The notes beneath the pieces were generated by a model. That model made no database searches and was not told the DNA's origin. It saw only the letters and a program-made list of their open reading frames with translations. The position numbers and the translations under genes were made by a program. From the NCBI GenBank assembly GCA_002686705.1, contig NYYH01000020.1, forward strand, positions 25,483-89,482: a stretch of DNA of 64,000 nt, written 5' to 3'. Within the stretch, counting starts at the first letter, position 1. Every line of letters begins with the position of its first letter. Shown in pieces: positions 1-9,712 of the stretch. This DNA is from Bacteroidota bacterium (GTDB taxonomy: Bacteria > Bacteroidota > Bacteroidia > Bacteroidales > F082).

Positions 1-753
1 ACTTTAGTTACTAAATTTTTGATGCAGTATTTCGAGAATATCATGGATTATAATTTTACAGCAAGTGTTGAAAAAGAATTTGACGAAATTGCTGAAGGGA
101 AAAAAGAGTGGAATCAAATGATAAAGGAATTTTACGGGCCTTTTCATTCTAAAATTGAAAACACACAGGAAAATTCGGGTAAATTTAGCGGGGAACGGTT
201 ACTCGGACAAGATCCAAAAACAGGAAAGAATATTTATGTTAAAATCGGACGTTTTGGACCACTGGCGCAATTAGGCGAAACTGAGCAGGAAGAAAAACCA
301 AAATTTGCCGGATTAAGAAAAAATCAAAGTATAGAAACAATAACTCATGCCGAGGCCTTAAAGCTGTTTGAATATCCTCGTGCTTTAGGCAATTATGAAG
401 ATGTGGAAGTAACTGTTGCGATAGGTAGATTTGGTCCTTATGTTAAACATGATAATAAGTTTATCTCTCTCAAAAAAGATGATGATCCCGGATCGATACA
501 ACTGGAAAGGGCAGTCGTACTAATTGAAGAAAAGAGAAAAGTTGAGCGGGAAAAAATTATTAAAGAATTTGATAAAGACAAAAAAGTTCAGGTGTTAAAC
601 GGAAGGTATGGAGCTTATCTTGTTATTGATAAACAAAATTATAAAATTCCAAAGGGTACCGATGCTGCTTCATTAACACTTGAGGAGTGTTATAAAATAG
701 CAGAAGATCCGAACAACATGCCCAAGAAAAAATATTTCAAAAAGAAAAAATAA
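1..753 (+). CDS. topA: DNA topoisomerase I, C-terminal part (5' end outside window)
   Basis: This is the C-terminal end of type IA DNA topoisomerase, which relaxes negative supercoils by a single-strand passage reaction. The reading frame is open from base 1, so the gene starts upstream of the window and the catalytic Tyr is not visible. The visible part begins with the family segment around NIMDYNFTA and continues into three GRFGP/GRYGAY repeat modules typical of the C-terminal DNA-binding region in Bacteroidota and related bacteria. No four-cysteine zinc fingers are present in this part. The tail is Lys-rich (KKKYFKKKK). An arginase-family gene follows after 38 bp on the same strand, a pairing I recall from other Bacteroidota. 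Confidence 0.93.
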   Translation, partial: TLVTKFLMQYFENIMDYNFTASVEKEFDEIAEGKKEWNQMIKEFYGPFHSKIENTQENSGKFSGERLLGQDPKTGKNIYVKIGRFGPLAQLGETEQEEKPKFAGLRKNQSIETITHAEALKLFEYPRALGNYEDVEVTVAIGRFGPYVKHDNKFISLKKDDDPGSIQLERAVVLIEEKRKVEREKIIKEFDKDKKVQVLNGRYGAYLVIDKQNYKIPKGTDAASLTLEECYKIAEDPNNMPKKKYFKKKK

Positions 754-791
754 ATTATCTTCGTTCATCATTAGTACATATCTCCAGCACA

Positions 792-1964
792 ATGGATATT
801 AGCACATATCTTGAACCAGTAAACATTGAAAATTTAACAATACCAAGCAATACTGGCCAATATCGCCTAGCCGATATTATTGTTAAATATACAGTTGAAT
901 ATGGGTTCCCTGACCTTGACCAAATAGATGTTGTACTAATTGGAGTTAGTGACGATAGAGCTACTATTAATAAGGGAAGTGACAAAGCTCCAGATGAAAT
1001 ACGAAATCGGTTTTACGAATTGTATTCACATTGGAATAATCTGCGGATTGCAGACATTGGAAATATAGTGCACGGACATCAAATTGATGATACTTATTTT
1101 GCTGTTAAAGAAGTAATTTCTGAGCTTCTTAAAAGCAACATTGTTACGATAATAATTGGTGGTGGACAAGATATTACATACGCAAATTATCTTGCATATG
1201 AGAACATTGGAAGGATTATTAACATTGCATCAGTTGACTCGGCTTTTGATCTCGGTCATGACCAACATGAATTAAATAATAAGTCGTACCTAAGTCATAT
1301 AATACTTCACCAACCAAATTTTCTATTTAACTTCACAAATATTGGTTATCAAACTTATTTTGTTGATCAGGACGCTCTTGTGTTGATGAAAAATCTATAT
1401 TTTGATATAAACAGGTTAGGAAATGTTAAAGCTGAATTGGAAGAGGTTGAGCCAATGGTAAGAGATGCCGACATATTGAGTATCGATATTTCAAGTATTA
1501 AACATGGTGATGCACCTGCAGATAATAATGTTATGCCAAACGGATTTACCGGAGAAGAAATGTGTAAAATTTGCAGATATGCTGGTATGAGCGATAAATT
1601 AAGTAGTATTGGTTTCTATGAACTTGACCCTTCATTAGACAACAATGGGCAATCAGCTCATTTATATGCTCAAATGATGTGGTATTTTTTAGATGGATTT
1701 TCGACCCGCAGAAATGATTTTCCAGAAAATAATAATCAAGATTACGTTAAATTTAATGTTCAGATTGAAAATTTTGAGCAAGAACTGGTTTTCTTGAAAA
1801 GTAAAAAAACTGATAGGTGGTGGATGATTGTTACCTCAAAAGATTTGGTAAACCAGAAGTACAAAAGACACCAGTTTGTTCCATGTTCTTACTATGATTA
1901 TCAAACGGCGCTTAACCAAGAAATTCCGGATAGGTGGTGGAAAGTTCAACAAAAACTAATGTAG
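792..1964 (+). CDS. Arginase/formimidoylglutamase-fold protein, metal ligands degenerate
   Basis: The 390-residue product has the ureohydrolase fold (arginase, agmatinase, formimidoylglutamase), whose members normally hydrolyse guanidino or formimino groups with two Mn ions. The three metal-binding motifs are recognisable but altered. GGDHS is GGGQD (near residue 122), DAHxD is DSAFD (near residue 149) and DxDxxDP is DISSIKH (near residue 233), so several His/Asp ligands are missing. Bacteroidota genomes often carry such a gene beside topA, annotated as formimidoylglutamase. The sequence predicts a non-catalytic or functionally altered homolog, so I do not assign hutG. The start is the ATG 38 bp after topA, and the two genes may be co-transcribed. 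I am sure of the fold family and unsure of any activity. Confidence 0.75.
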   Translation: MDISTYLEPVNIENLTIPSNTGQYRLADIIVKYTVEYGFPDLDQIDVVLIGVSDDRATINKGSDKAPDEIRNRFYELYSHWNNLRIADIGNIVHGHQIDDTYFAVKEVISELLKSNIVTIIIGGGQDITYANYLAYENIGRIINIASVDSAFDLGHDQHELNNKSYLSHIILHQPNFLFNFTNIGYQTYFVDQDALVLMKNLYFDINRLGNVKAELEEVEPMVRDADILSIDISSIKHGDAPADNNVMPNGFTGEEMCKICRYAGMSDKLSSIGFYELDPSLDNNGQSAHLYAQMMWYFLDGFSTRRNDFPENNNQDYVKFNVQIENFEQELVFLKSKKTDRWWMIVTSKDLVNQKYKRHQFVPCSYYDYQTALNQEIPDRWWKVQQKLM

Positions 1965-2032
1965 AAACACTCTAGTTTAAGAATATTGCATTAGTGGTTA
2001 TTTTGTTTTTGGTTTACTCAATATAACAGCAA

Positions 2033-2581
2033 CTATTTTTTAAGCCTGTTTGGATTGTCCTGTAAAAAGCTTTTCCAACTTGAATAACCTGCTTTTTTAT
2101 TAATCCCAGTACCTTGAAAATAATGACAAACTGCTGCTGCCAGACCATCGGTTGCATCAAGAGACTCGGGTGGTTCAGCAAACTCAACAATATTATTCAG
2201 CATAGCAGCAACCTGTTCTTTTGATGCATTTCCATTTCCGGTAATTGATTGCTTGATTTTTTTTGGAGAATATTCAAAAATCGGGATATTCTTATACAAT
2301 CCTGCGGCCATAGCCACGCCCTGTGCTCTTCCTAGTTTTAACATCGATTGAACATTTTTGCCAAAAAAAGGAGCCTCAATAGCTATTTCGTCAGGCTTAT
2401 ATTCTTCAATAATTCCAAGTGTGCGTTCAAAAATCTTTTTTAATTTTAGCGAATGATTATCGTAACTACTTAATTTGAGAATACCCATCGTGATTAAACG
2501 AATTTTATTTCCATTATTAAGGATCAATCCGTATCCCATTATGTTTGTACCAGGGTCGATACCTAAAATTATCCGTTCCAA
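2033..2581 (-). CDS. ruvC: Crossover junction endodeoxyribonuclease RuvC
   Basis: RuvC is the Holliday-junction resolvase that nicks four-way junctions in concert with RuvAB. The 182-residue length is slightly over the usual 160-175. The N-terminal strand [13 protein letters not shown] carries the first catalytic Asp, IEAPFF the catalytic Glu, and [13 protein letters not shown] the C-terminal acidic pair. The segment [12 protein letters not shown] is the conserved region before the last acidic motif. The start is a TTG at 2581; there is no ATG upstream in frame before a stop. It is divergent from the flippase-like gene with only about 25 bp between them, so the two promoters must overlap or be embedded in the genes. 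Confidence 0.95.
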   Translation of the reverse strand: MERIILGIDPGTNIMGYGLILNNGNKIRLITMGILKLSSYDNHSLKLKKIFERTLGIIEEYKPDEIAIEAPFFGKNVQSMLKLGRAQGVAMAAGLYKNIPIFEYSPKKIKQSITGNGNASKEQVAAMLNNIVEFAEPPESLDATDGLAAAVCHYFQGTGINKKAGYSSWKSFLQDNPNRLKK

Positions 2582-2606
2582 ATTAAAAAAAGTTTAACTA
2601 TTATTG

Positions 2607-3629
2607 ATGAAAGCAAAACTACGTAAAACATATAATATCCTCATAAGATTAGCGGTAGTTATTTTTACACTAGCATTTCTTTACGATCAGCTTTTTTACA
2701 GGAAAGATATCAGTTCGGTATTTCAAACTTTTTCTGATATATCTTTAGGCTTTTCACTTAACATTCTCTTAATCATTACATTAATACTGCTTCCATTAAA
2801 CATACTTCTTGAAAGTATTAAATGGAAATACCTAATTGATAAACTTGAAACAATATCTCTATTTAATTCTATTAAAGGGGTACTTGCCGGAATTTCCGTA
2901 AGTATGATTATGCCAAACAGAGTGGGAGATTATCTAGGACGTGTTTTTATCTTAAAAAAAGCTGACAGGTTGCAAGCTGTACTTTCAACAATACTAGGCA
3001 GCCTTGCTCAATTACTAACTACTTTAAATTTTGGATTAATTGCACTTATTTTTTATTACCCTGAATATATAAATATTTATGACGGACTCGATATTTGGCT
3101 CTACATTGGATTTATCCTAATGGTCATAATCGTAATATTCGTTATGATATTTGCTTATCTTAATTTTTCGTTTTTTTCAATTGTAATTAAGCAGATTAGC
3201 GGAAAATATTATACGAAAATTGAGAAATATTCTCAGGTTTTTTCATGGTATAATCAGAAGGAGTTGTTAAATGTACTTGCACTGAGTATTATTAGATATG
3301 TCGTTTTTTCTTTACAGTTTTACTTGTTATTAAGGTTTTTTGGAATTAACACTAATTATTTTACCTCACTGATGCTCATAGCAGTTATATATATACTAAT
3401 GACTATAATTCCAACAATTGCATTAACCGAAATTGGTGTAAGGGGTTCAGTAAGTTTATTTGTTTTTCAACATCATTTTGAAAAACTTGGTTTGTGGAAT
3501 TCAGAAATTGCTATTGGTGTTGTAAGTGCTTCTTCAATTTTATGGCTTATAAATTTGATTTTTCCAGCAATTGTGGGAACTATATTTGTTTTTAGTTTAC
3601 GATTTTTTAGAAAAAGGAATGATAATTAG
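2607..3629 (+). CDS. Flippase-like membrane protein (LPG synthase TM / UPF0104 family)
   Basis: This is an integral membrane protein of about 340 residues with roughly eight hydrophobic segments, matching the lysylphosphatidylglycerol synthetase transmembrane (UPF0104, YbhN/AglD-like) family. Hallmarks include the region MIMPNRVGDYLGR near residue 105 and PTIALTEIGVRGS near residue 275. Members are proposed to move lipid-linked substrates across the membrane or to act with glycosyltransferases; the substrate here is unknown. I chose the ATG at 2607 over the TTG immediately before it. The end overlaps the following GT2 gene by 11 bp, so they are translationally coupled and probably serve the same cell-surface glycan or glycolipid pathway. 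Confidence 0.8.
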   Translation: MKAKLRKTYNILIRLAVVIFTLAFLYDQLFYRKDISSVFQTFSDISLGFSLNILLIITLILLPLNILLESIKWKYLIDKLETISLFNSIKGVLAGISVSMIMPNRVGDYLGRVFILKKADRLQAVLSTILGSLAQLLTTLNFGLIALIFYYPEYINIYDGLDIWLYIGFILMVIIVIFVMIFAYLNFSFFSIVIKQISGKYYTKIEKYSQVFSWYNQKELLNVLALSIIRYVVFSLQFYLLLRFFGINTNYFTSLMLIAVIYILMTIIPTIALTEIGVRGSVSLFVFQHHFEKLGLWNSEIAIGVVSASSILWLINLIFPAIVGTIFVFSLRFFRKRNDN

Positions 3630-4758
3630 CATATTTATATGGATAGTATTTGGTTCTACAATTTCTTATTTAATTGTGATTGGGATAATCACATTTGGAT
3701 GGTTTCGTTTGTCAGAACCTAAGGCTGAGCAACATTTTACAACGGGGACTGATGTAAGCATTGTAATAGCTGTTCGAAATGAAAGTAACAACATTGTGAC
3801 CCTGTTGGGTCAGCTTGTTAACCAAGATTACAACAAAAAAAACTATGAAATAATTATTGTTGATGACCACTCAACTGATAATACAGCCGAACTAATAAAT
3901 CAGTTTATAAATGAAAATTCGGATGTAAAAATAATATTTGTAGGAGCTACGAGTGAAGGTAAAAGAAACGCTATTAATCAGGGGGTTGCAATGTCTTCAA
4001 CACAATTAATTATTACAACTGATGGCGATTGTAACGTAAAGCCGAAATGGTTACAAAGTATTGTAAACTTTTATACCTCTTCTGGTTGTAGCTTGATTAT
4101 CGGTCCCGTAATATATGAAGGTGAAAAAACCATTTTACAGAAATTATTTTCGCTTGATTTTGCTAGCCTCGTTGCATCAGGAGGTGGTTCAGTAGGTACC
4201 GGATTGCCATTAATGGGAAATGGTGCAAACCTTGCCTTCTCAAAAGATGTATTTAATTCTGTAAATACAATAAATAATACTTTTAGGTTTTCATCTGGGG
4301 ATGATGTGTTTTTAATTCATAATGTTACTAAGAAATATGGTACCCGAGCAGTTGGGTTTTTAAGGCACAGGGATTCTATTGTATCAACTTTGCCACCATT
4401 AAATTTGTCCGAGTTCGTCAATCAGCGTAAAAGATGGGCATCAAAAGCAACCGGCTACAAAATGTTGTGGCCTGTTATTGTCTCTCTTACAGTATTTCTG
4501 TTTAACACGCTTCTTTTTTTGATGCTATTAGGAAGTTTTTATTTCTCATGGTTGTTACCATTGTTTTTTCTGATTATACTCACCAAGTTTGTAATCGATG
4601 TTCCACTTGTTTTTAATTTTTTATCCTTTACAGAAAAGCAACAACTTAAACCATTCTTCCTACTATTGGAATTTGTGTATCCTATTTATATTGTAATTAT
4701 TGCAATTACTTCCTTTATTTCTAGATTTGGATGGAAGGACAGAGTTAAGCTGAAATAA
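3619..4758 (+). CDS. Membrane-anchored family 2 glycosyltransferase
   Basis: This GT-A fold glycosyltransferase (GT2) has about 379 residues. It has an N-terminal transmembrane helix, then the nucleotide-sugar binding core with VSIVIAVRNES, IIIVDDHSTDNT and TDGDCNVKPKW (the DxD-like metal site is the DGD). The acceptor-side motif is FSSGDDVFL (an ED/DD motif) and QRKRWASK matches the Q/RxxRW element of processive-type enzymes. Three or so C-terminal transmembrane helices follow. The start at ATG 3619 sits just after AAAAAGGA and overlaps the upstream flippase-like gene, which supports it over an ATG 48 bp earlier. It probably acts on a lipid-linked acceptor at the inner membrane. The sugar and acceptor cannot be read from the sequence. 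Confidence 0.85.
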   Translation: MIISIFIWIVFGSTISYLIVIGIITFGWFRLSEPKAEQHFTTGTDVSIVIAVRNESNNIVTLLGQLVNQDYNKKNYEIIIVDDHSTDNTAELINQFINENSDVKIIFVGATSEGKRNAINQGVAMSSTQLIITTDGDCNVKPKWLQSIVNFYTSSGCSLIIGPVIYEGEKTILQKLFSLDFASLVASGGGSVGTGLPLMGNGANLAFSKDVFNSVNTINNTFRFSSGDDVFLIHNVTKKYGTRAVGFLRHRDSIVSTLPPLNLSEFVNQRKRWASKATGYKMLWPVIVSLTVFLFNTLLFLMLLGSFYFSWLLPLFFLIILTKFVIDVPLVFNFLSFTEKQQLKPFFLLLEFVYPIYIVIIAITSFISRFGWKDRVKLK

Positions 4759-4800
4759 GGTTGCAATTTTTTCAGTAATCTTTAATGAAATGCCATTTTG

Positions 4801-5493
4801 TTAATCAGTATTAGAAGAATCTCCTCCTATATTAAGAATGCTTTTCCCTATAACTAAATCAATAGGGTTGGATAACTTGATGTTTTCGGTATTACCAGCA
4901 ACAATATTAATTTTTGTGCCTGTAGCTTCTAAAACAGATGCGTCATCAGTAAAAGTCTTGTTATAAGTTTGATTATAAGCTGCTTTTATCAAAGATGAAT
5001 GAAAAGCCTGTGGGGTTTGAATCGCCCGAAGTTTATTGCGGTCAATTATTTTATTGTTAGAAACAGAAATTTCCCTAATAGAATCGGTTACTTCAATTGC
5101 AGGAATAGCATTACCTTTAAGCGTAGCCATATCAATAACCTTTATAATTGTTTCTTTTGAAACAAAAGGACGTGAAGCATCATGAATTAACACCAATGAA
5201 CTATGAGGTATATTATTTAGTCCGCTTTTTACACTATGGAATCGTGAAGGTCCTCCTTCGGCAATATGATGAGGAATATCAAAACCTAACGAATCACAAA
5301 TATTTGTCCAATAATCAAAATATTCAGAGTTTAAAACAAGGGTAAACTTAACATCGTTAAGAAACTGAAAGGCATTAAACGAATGAAATAGTATAGGTTT
5401 ATCGCTAAGCAACAGAAACTGCTTGGGTAAACTGTGGTCCATTCGTTTTCCATCACCACCAGCAACTATCAGCACATGTTTTTCTAAATCCAT
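4801..5493 (-). CDS. ispD: 2-C-methyl-D-erythritol 4-phosphate cytidylyltransferase
   Basis: IspD transfers CMP to methylerythritol phosphate, the third step of the MEP isoprenoid pathway. The product of about 230 residues shows the nucleotidyltransferase loop VAGGDGKRM followed by PKQF, the HDASRPFVS motif, the TDSIREI segment and QTPQAF, all in the family's usual order. I chose the ATG at 5493, which puts VAGG close to the N-terminus, over one 18 bp earlier. It lies 39 bp downstream of queA on the same strand and is probably in one operon with it. A TarI-type cytidylyltransferase is the main alternative, but the whole-length pattern resembles Bacteroides IspD. Mevalonate-pathway genes are also present at 57.8-59.8 kb, which is unexpected. 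Confidence 0.88.
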   Translation of the reverse strand: MDLEKHVLIVAGGDGKRMDHSLPKQFLLLSDKPILFHSFNAFQFLNDVKFTLVLNSEYFDYWTNICDSLGFDIPHHIAEGGPSRFHSVKSGLNNIPHSSLVLIHDASRPFVSKETIIKVIDMATLKGNAIPAIEVTDSIREISVSNNKIIDRNKLRAIQTPQAFHSSLIKAAYNQTYNKTFTDDASVLEATGTKINIVAGNTENIKLSNPIDLVIGKSILNIGGDSSNTD

Positions 5494-5532
5494 CAAACCA
5501 AGGCAAATCAAGGTTTAAAATATGAATGCTCA

Positions 5533-6582
5533 TTAGATAATCAACATTGCATCACCATAAGTGAAAAACTTATATTTTTCTTTAATGGCAGTTTTATAAA
5601 CTTCATTTAAGAAATCGTACCCGATGAATGCACTAACCATCATCATCATTGGCGACATTGGCATATGAAAGTTGGTGATCATTGCATCAGCTGTTTGAAA
5701 ATTATATGGAGGATTGATGAACTTGTTTGTCCAGCCAGAATAGGGTTTAATTTGGCCTGTAATTGAAACAGCAGTTTCGAGTGCTTTCATACTGGTTGTT
5801 CCAATGGCACATACTCGATGTTTATTTCTGCTTGCAGTATTAATAATTTCAGCGTTTTCCAGATTAATAAACATTTCTTCTGAATCGACTTTGTGCTTTG
5901 AAAGATCTTCCACTTCTATTGTCCTAAAGTTTCCCAGGCCTGTATGAAGTGTTATTTCAGCAAATTTAATACCTAAAATTTCTAGTCGCTTCATCAATTC
6001 TCTTGAAAAATGTAAACCAGCAGTTGGAGCAGCAATAGCACCTTCATGTTTAGCATAAATGGTTTGATAACGTTCATTATCTTCTTCCTCTACAGGTCTT
6101 TGGTGAATCTTTGGCAAAGGTGTTTCTCCTAGAACTTGTAGGGTTTGCTTGAATTCATCATAAGTACCATCGAACAAGAATCTTAATGTTCTGCCTCTTG
6201 ATGTAGTATTATCGATTACTTCAGCTACAAGTGATTCGTCTTCACCGAAATATAATTTGTTTCCTATACGAATTTTGCGGGCAGGGTCAACCAGTACATC
6301 CCATAATCGACTTTCCTGATTCAGTTCACGTAATAAAAACACTTCAATCTTTGCGCCGGTTTTTTCTTTTTCACCATGTAATCTGGCAGGAAAAACTCTT
6401 GTGTTGTTTATTACAAATACATCTCCTTCAGTAAAATAATTTAATACGTCTTTAAAAGATTTATGTTCTATGGTTTTATTTTTTCTGTTCACCAACATCA
6501 TTCTAGATTCATCTCTGTTTGTGGTTGGATGGTCAGCAATTAATTCTCTTGGTAAATCAAATTTAAATTGTGATAATTTCAT
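5533..6582 (-). CDS. queA: S-adenosylmethionine:tRNA ribosyltransferase-isomerase
   Basis: QueA moves the ribosyl group of S-adenosylmethionine to preQ1 in tRNA, making epoxyqueuosine at the wobble position of GUN anticodons. The 349-residue product has the family's signature segments: [12 protein letters not shown] at the N-terminus, [14 protein letters not shown] near residue 55, [10 protein letters not shown] near residue 185, and ITNFHMPMS near residue 300. The length is typical. A well-formed promoter lies just upstream on the minus strand. The ispD gene follows after 39 bp, so the two are likely co-transcribed. Confidence 0.96.
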   Translation of the reverse strand: MKLSQFKFDLPRELIADHPTTNRDESRMMLVNRKNKTIEHKSFKDVLNYFTEGDVFVINNTRVFPARLHGEKEKTGAKIEVFLLRELNQESRLWDVLVDPARKIRIGNKLYFGEDESLVAEVIDNTTSRGRTLRFLFDGTYDEFKQTLQVLGETPLPKIHQRPVEEEDNERYQTIYAKHEGAIAAPTAGLHFSRELMKRLEILGIKFAEITLHTGLGNFRTIEVEDLSKHKVDSEEMFINLENAEIINTASRNKHRVCAIGTTSMKALETAVSITGQIKPYSGWTNKFINPPYNFQTADAMITNFHMPMSPMMMMVSAFIGYDFLNEVYKTAIKEKYKFFTYGDAMLII

Positions 6583-6632
6583 GAAAATTGTTTATGAAAA
6601 TTTATACTTAATTAGCTTTTTTAAAAAGTGTG

Positions 6633-6663
6633 CAAAGATACACTTTTTAATGCTCTTTGTCAA
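6633..6663 (-). promoter_or_regulatory. Predicted sigma-ABfr-type promoter of queA-ispD
   Basis: On the minus strand the -7 element TATCTTTG (6640-6633) matches the Bacteroidota consensus TAnnTTTG. A TTG (6663-6661) lies 20 bp upstream, matching the -33 element. The queA start codon is 50 bp downstream of the -7 element. Confidence 0.6.
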
Positions 6664-6772
6664 GTGATTGCTATATAAAAACTTTATTGTCAGGTGAATA
6701 AGCCTGAGTTTTTAGGCATTATAACTGAGTGTAAAATAATTAATACATTAATCATTGATAATATTCGATTAA

Positions 6773-6804
6773 TTTGATTACTAACAATCAAAAAATTATT
6801 TTTG
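6773..6804 (+). promoter_or_regulatory. Predicted promoter of the two-component system
   Basis: TTTG at 6773-6776 and TATTTTTG at 6797-6804 are separated by 20 bp. This is a full match to the Bacteroidota promoter pattern (TTTG, 19-21 bp, TAnnTTTG). The kinase ATG is 31 bp downstream. Confidence 0.65.
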
Positions 6805-6835
6805 CAGCTGAAATATAAATATACGAAGAACTTTA

Positions 6836-8665
6836 ATGGTTCCATTCAAAAACACAATTCGCAAGAAATTATTAATAAGAGGACGTATCGTAGTTCTTTT
6901 GATACTTCTCATGACTATTTCAAGCCAGATAGTAGTTGAGATATTAAAAGATACAGCAGACGAATTTCATGTTGAATATCATGAAATTAATGCTATTCAG
7001 GAACTCAAACTTTCACTTTATCAGCTATTCTTTCAATCCAATAAAAATACATTAATCGAAAACTCTGATGATCAGGCTTTCTTTGAAATACTTGTTTTTC
7101 AAGTAAATGAAAAATTATCTGATTGTATAGAGGAAATTACAATATCTCATAACATTGATATTCTTCATGATCTTAAACTTAGACTTATAAAAATTGACAC
7201 ACTTTCTAAAAAGTTGTTCAAATTAAATCAAAAAGGAGACGTGTCTCGGCAAGAAGAAATACTGAACAAGATGAATGATGAAATTAAAGAGAGTTTGAAT
7301 CAGGTTGACATTATACTTATTGAGACCAATACTGAAATTGAAGAATATGTGGAAAAAAGCAAAACTGTATTTCACCACAGTACTTTAACTATTCTCATCC
7401 TAGGAATATCAGTTTTATTAATTTTCATAATCGGGGGAATGAGATTTATCAACAATCTAACAAAACCAATTCATGACTTTGTTGCAACAACAAAAAGAAT
7501 TATTAGTGGCGACAGAGGCATTAAAGTGAAAATTGACACTGGAGATGAATTTAGCATACTCGCTAACTCTTTCAACCTCATGCTTGAGTCTCTGGAAAAT
7601 TCGACAGTTACAAAAACATACTTTGATAACATCCTAAAAAATATGTTTGACTCACTGATTGTTACAGATAATATGCTTACAATCCGTTCAGTAAATCAAT
7701 CTGCTTCAAATCTTCTTGGGCACTCTAAATCGTGGTTTATAGGCAAGTATATTGGAGTGATATTTGGTGAGAATAATAAATCTGAAAAACGGTTGATTAG
7801 TGAAAAGGAGGTTAGATCTCAACGGAAGATAATTAAGAACATGAACTATTTTATACACGCTTCCGGGAAACAAATTCCAGCACTTATCTCTTGTGCAATA
7901 TTGAAAACAGACAATGGGGAAAGTAACGGTTTGATAATTGTAGGTCACGATTTAACAAAAAAGGTTGAGATTGAAAAAAAACTTGAACAAAACAGGAGAC
8001 AAAGCCAGATTGATATTAATGAAGCTCAGGAAGAAGAACGAATGCGAATTGCTACCGACCTTCATGATGGGCTAGGGCAACTGCTGACCTCTATATCATA
8101 TACAACCCAGGAAATTCAAAATCTTGAGACATTGAGTATTGAAGAGAGAGAAAAACTAATCAATAAAATGCAGGAGCAAATTGACCAGGCAATTAGCGAA
8201 TCGAAGGATCTTGCCCACAACCTTATTCCTATTGTTCTTAAAGATTTTGGCTTAATTGTAGCGATTAAAAACCTTATAAATCGTGCTAACGAAATGCATG
8301 ATATAATAATTAATTTTAATGCTTTTGATTATAATGAACGAATCGACGGTAAACTTGAAAAGGCAATATACCGAATATGCCAGGAATCAATTAACAATAT
8401 TATAAAACATTCAAAAGCCAAAAACGCTAATTTTCAGATTTTTATGCAAGAAGAACTACTTGTCCTTGTAGTTGATGATGACGGAGTAGGCTTCAATTTA
8501 AAATCACTCGAAAAAAAAGGCATGGTAGGCATTGGTCTTGTTAGCATGCGTGAACGTGTTAATGCATTTGAGGGCACTTTTAATATTGACTCTAAACTGG
8601 GAAAGGGAACTGAAATAATCATTGAAATTCCAATCAAAAAAAACAAAAAAGATGGAAATAGTTAG
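6836..8665 (+). CDS. Sensor histidine kinase (HAMP, PAS, HisKA_3, HATPase)
   Basis: This is a membrane-bound NarX/DegS-type sensor kinase of 609 residues. It has transmembrane helices near residues 17-37 and 182-204 bracketing a mostly helical periplasmic sensor. A HAMP linker follows (about 205-257), then a PAS domain (about 265-372). The HisKA_3 dimerisation box has ATDLHDGLGQ with the phospho-accepting His at residue 410. The C-terminal HATPase has an N box (NIIKHS) and a G1 box (DDDGVGF). It overlaps the response regulator by 14 bp, so the pair form one operon with the promoter at 6773-6804. The signal sensed is not evident. The multiheme cytochrome gene 0.4 kb downstream is a possible target. 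Confidence 0.92.
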   Translation: MVPFKNTIRKKLLIRGRIVVLLILLMTISSQIVVEILKDTADEFHVEYHEINAIQELKLSLYQLFFQSNKNTLIENSDDQAFFEILVFQVNEKLSDCIEEITISHNIDILHDLKLRLIKIDTLSKKLFKLNQKGDVSRQEEILNKMNDEIKESLNQVDIILIETNTEIEEYVEKSKTVFHHSTLTILILGISVLLIFIIGGMRFINNLTKPIHDFVATTKRIISGDRGIKVKIDTGDEFSILANSFNLMLESLENSTVTKTYFDNILKNMFDSLIVTDNMLTIRSVNQSASNLLGHSKSWFIGKYIGVIFGENNKSEKRLISEKEVRSQRKIIKNMNYFIHASGKQIPALISCAILKTDNGESNGLIIVGHDLTKKVEIEKKLEQNRRQSQIDINEAQEEERMRIATDLHDGLGQLLTSISYTTQEIQNLETLSIEEREKLINKMQEQIDQAISESKDLAHNLIPIVLKDFGLIVAIKNLINRANEMHDIIINFNAFDYNERIDGKLEKAIYRICQESINNIIKHSKAKNANFQIFMQEELLVLVVDDDGVGFNLKSLEKKGMVGIGLVSMRERVNAFEGTFNIDSKLGKGTEIIIEIPIKKNKKDGNS

Positions 8666-9308
8666 AATTCTTATTGTTGATGACCATCAACTAATATTAA
8701 ATGGAATCTCCGATATGTTGCGACCAATAAAACAATTCAAAATTGTTGGTAGAGCAAGTAATGGTGAAGAAGCAATAAAAAAGGCTTTATTACTGAAACC
8801 TGATTTGATTTTTATGGATATATCAATGCCTGTTATGAATGGGATAGACGCAACAAAAATAATAATACAAGAACTCCCTTCGGTAAAAATATTGGCTCTT
8901 ACTCAACACGAAGAAATAGAATACGTTAGGCAGATGTTGAAATCAGGAGGTAGTGGTTACTTACTTAAAAATTCTAAAAAAAATGAATTTATTGAAGCAA
9001 TTGAATCTGTATTATCGGGTAAGCATTATTTAAGCAAACAAATATCAGAGCAAATGATTAATGACATTATTGCAAATGAACAGGATAATGATACTGATAA
9101 TAATAAAATTAAATTGACGCGAAGGGAAACCGAAATTATAAAAAAAATAGCTGATGAATTAAGCAACCAGGAAATTGCTGATGAACTTCACATAAGTCTT
9201 AGAACGGTTGAAACCCACCGTAGAAATATAATGCAAAAACTAAAGGTTAAATCTGTAGTCTCACTTCTTAAATATGCAACCAAACATAATATTATAAATT
9301 TTAAATAG
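8652..9308 (+). CDS. LuxR/NarL-family response regulator
   Basis: This is the partner of the upstream kinase. It has an N-terminal receiver domain with the acidic pair ILIVDDHQ, the phospho-accepting Asp56 in IFMDISMPVMNG, the Thr of LALTQH and the Lys of LLKNSKK. The C-terminal GerE-type helix-turn-helix runs from LTRRETEI to LHISLRTVETHRRNI and predicts DNA binding and transcription control. I chose the ATG at 8652, giving 218 residues, because the receiver begins within five residues of it. An ATG 30 bp earlier lies deep in the kinase gene. The stop is followed by a 404-bp non-coding stretch and then the multiheme cytochrome. Confidence 0.93.
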   Translation: MEIVRILIVDDHQLILNGISDMLRPIKQFKIVGRASNGEEAIKKALLLKPDLIFMDISMPVMNGIDATKIIIQELPSVKILALTQHEEIEYVRQMLKSGGSGYLLKNSKKNEFIEAIESVLSGKHYLSKQISEQMINDIIANEQDNDTDNNKIKLTRRETEIIKKIADELSNQEIADELHISLRTVETHRRNIMQKLKVKSVVSLLKYATKHNIINFK

Positions 9309-9712
9309 TTGACTATTGAATTCGAACTTGAGTCACTTTTTAACAGGCCCTCATTTTTGTATAATGTATAAATTTTCTGTCCAAATCTGACGATTTTTCA
9401 TTATTAAGAACCAATATACCTAATGGCAAAAAAAATTATGCTTATAATAACATAATGCGTAATTTATTTGACAACTTCCGTATATCTGTCTGTCATTCAA
9501 TTTATTACAAATTAATAAATTTGTTTAGACGGCTTGGGTTTTATAATTTGTTATGTCATACTACCATATTGTTTAAGAACTATTCAACAAAATCTAAGTG
9601 TTTTTTGGTATGCCAAAATGCGTGCAAACTGCTATTGTTTACGCTTGTTATTGTGTATATATTTACCAAAAAATTAAAGCAATAATTAATAATTAATTTC
9701 AAAGTTCTAGAT
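9309..9712 (+). other. 404-bp intergenic stretch before the multiheme cytochrome
   Basis: No gene with a recognisable product is visible here. A 76-codon open frame at 9455-9685 has low-complexity AT-driven composition and no family likeness. No strong terminator and no exact TAnnTTTG element stand out. The length would allow a long 5' leader or regulator binding sites for the cytochrome gene. Confidence 0.4.

Noticed and set aside
3571..3618. Upstream ATG extension of the GT2 gene
   Set aside because: It lies deep inside the flippase-like gene and adds non-family residues; the ATG at 3619 follows AAAAAGGA and gives a normal N-terminal helix.
5148..5345. Plus-strand open frame inside ispD
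   Set aside because: Shadow of the conserved minus-strand ispD gene.
9455..9685. 76-codon open frame before the multiheme cytochrome
   Set aside because: Composition is typical of AT-rich chance frames, no family likeness, no promoter or initiation signal. Treated as non-coding.
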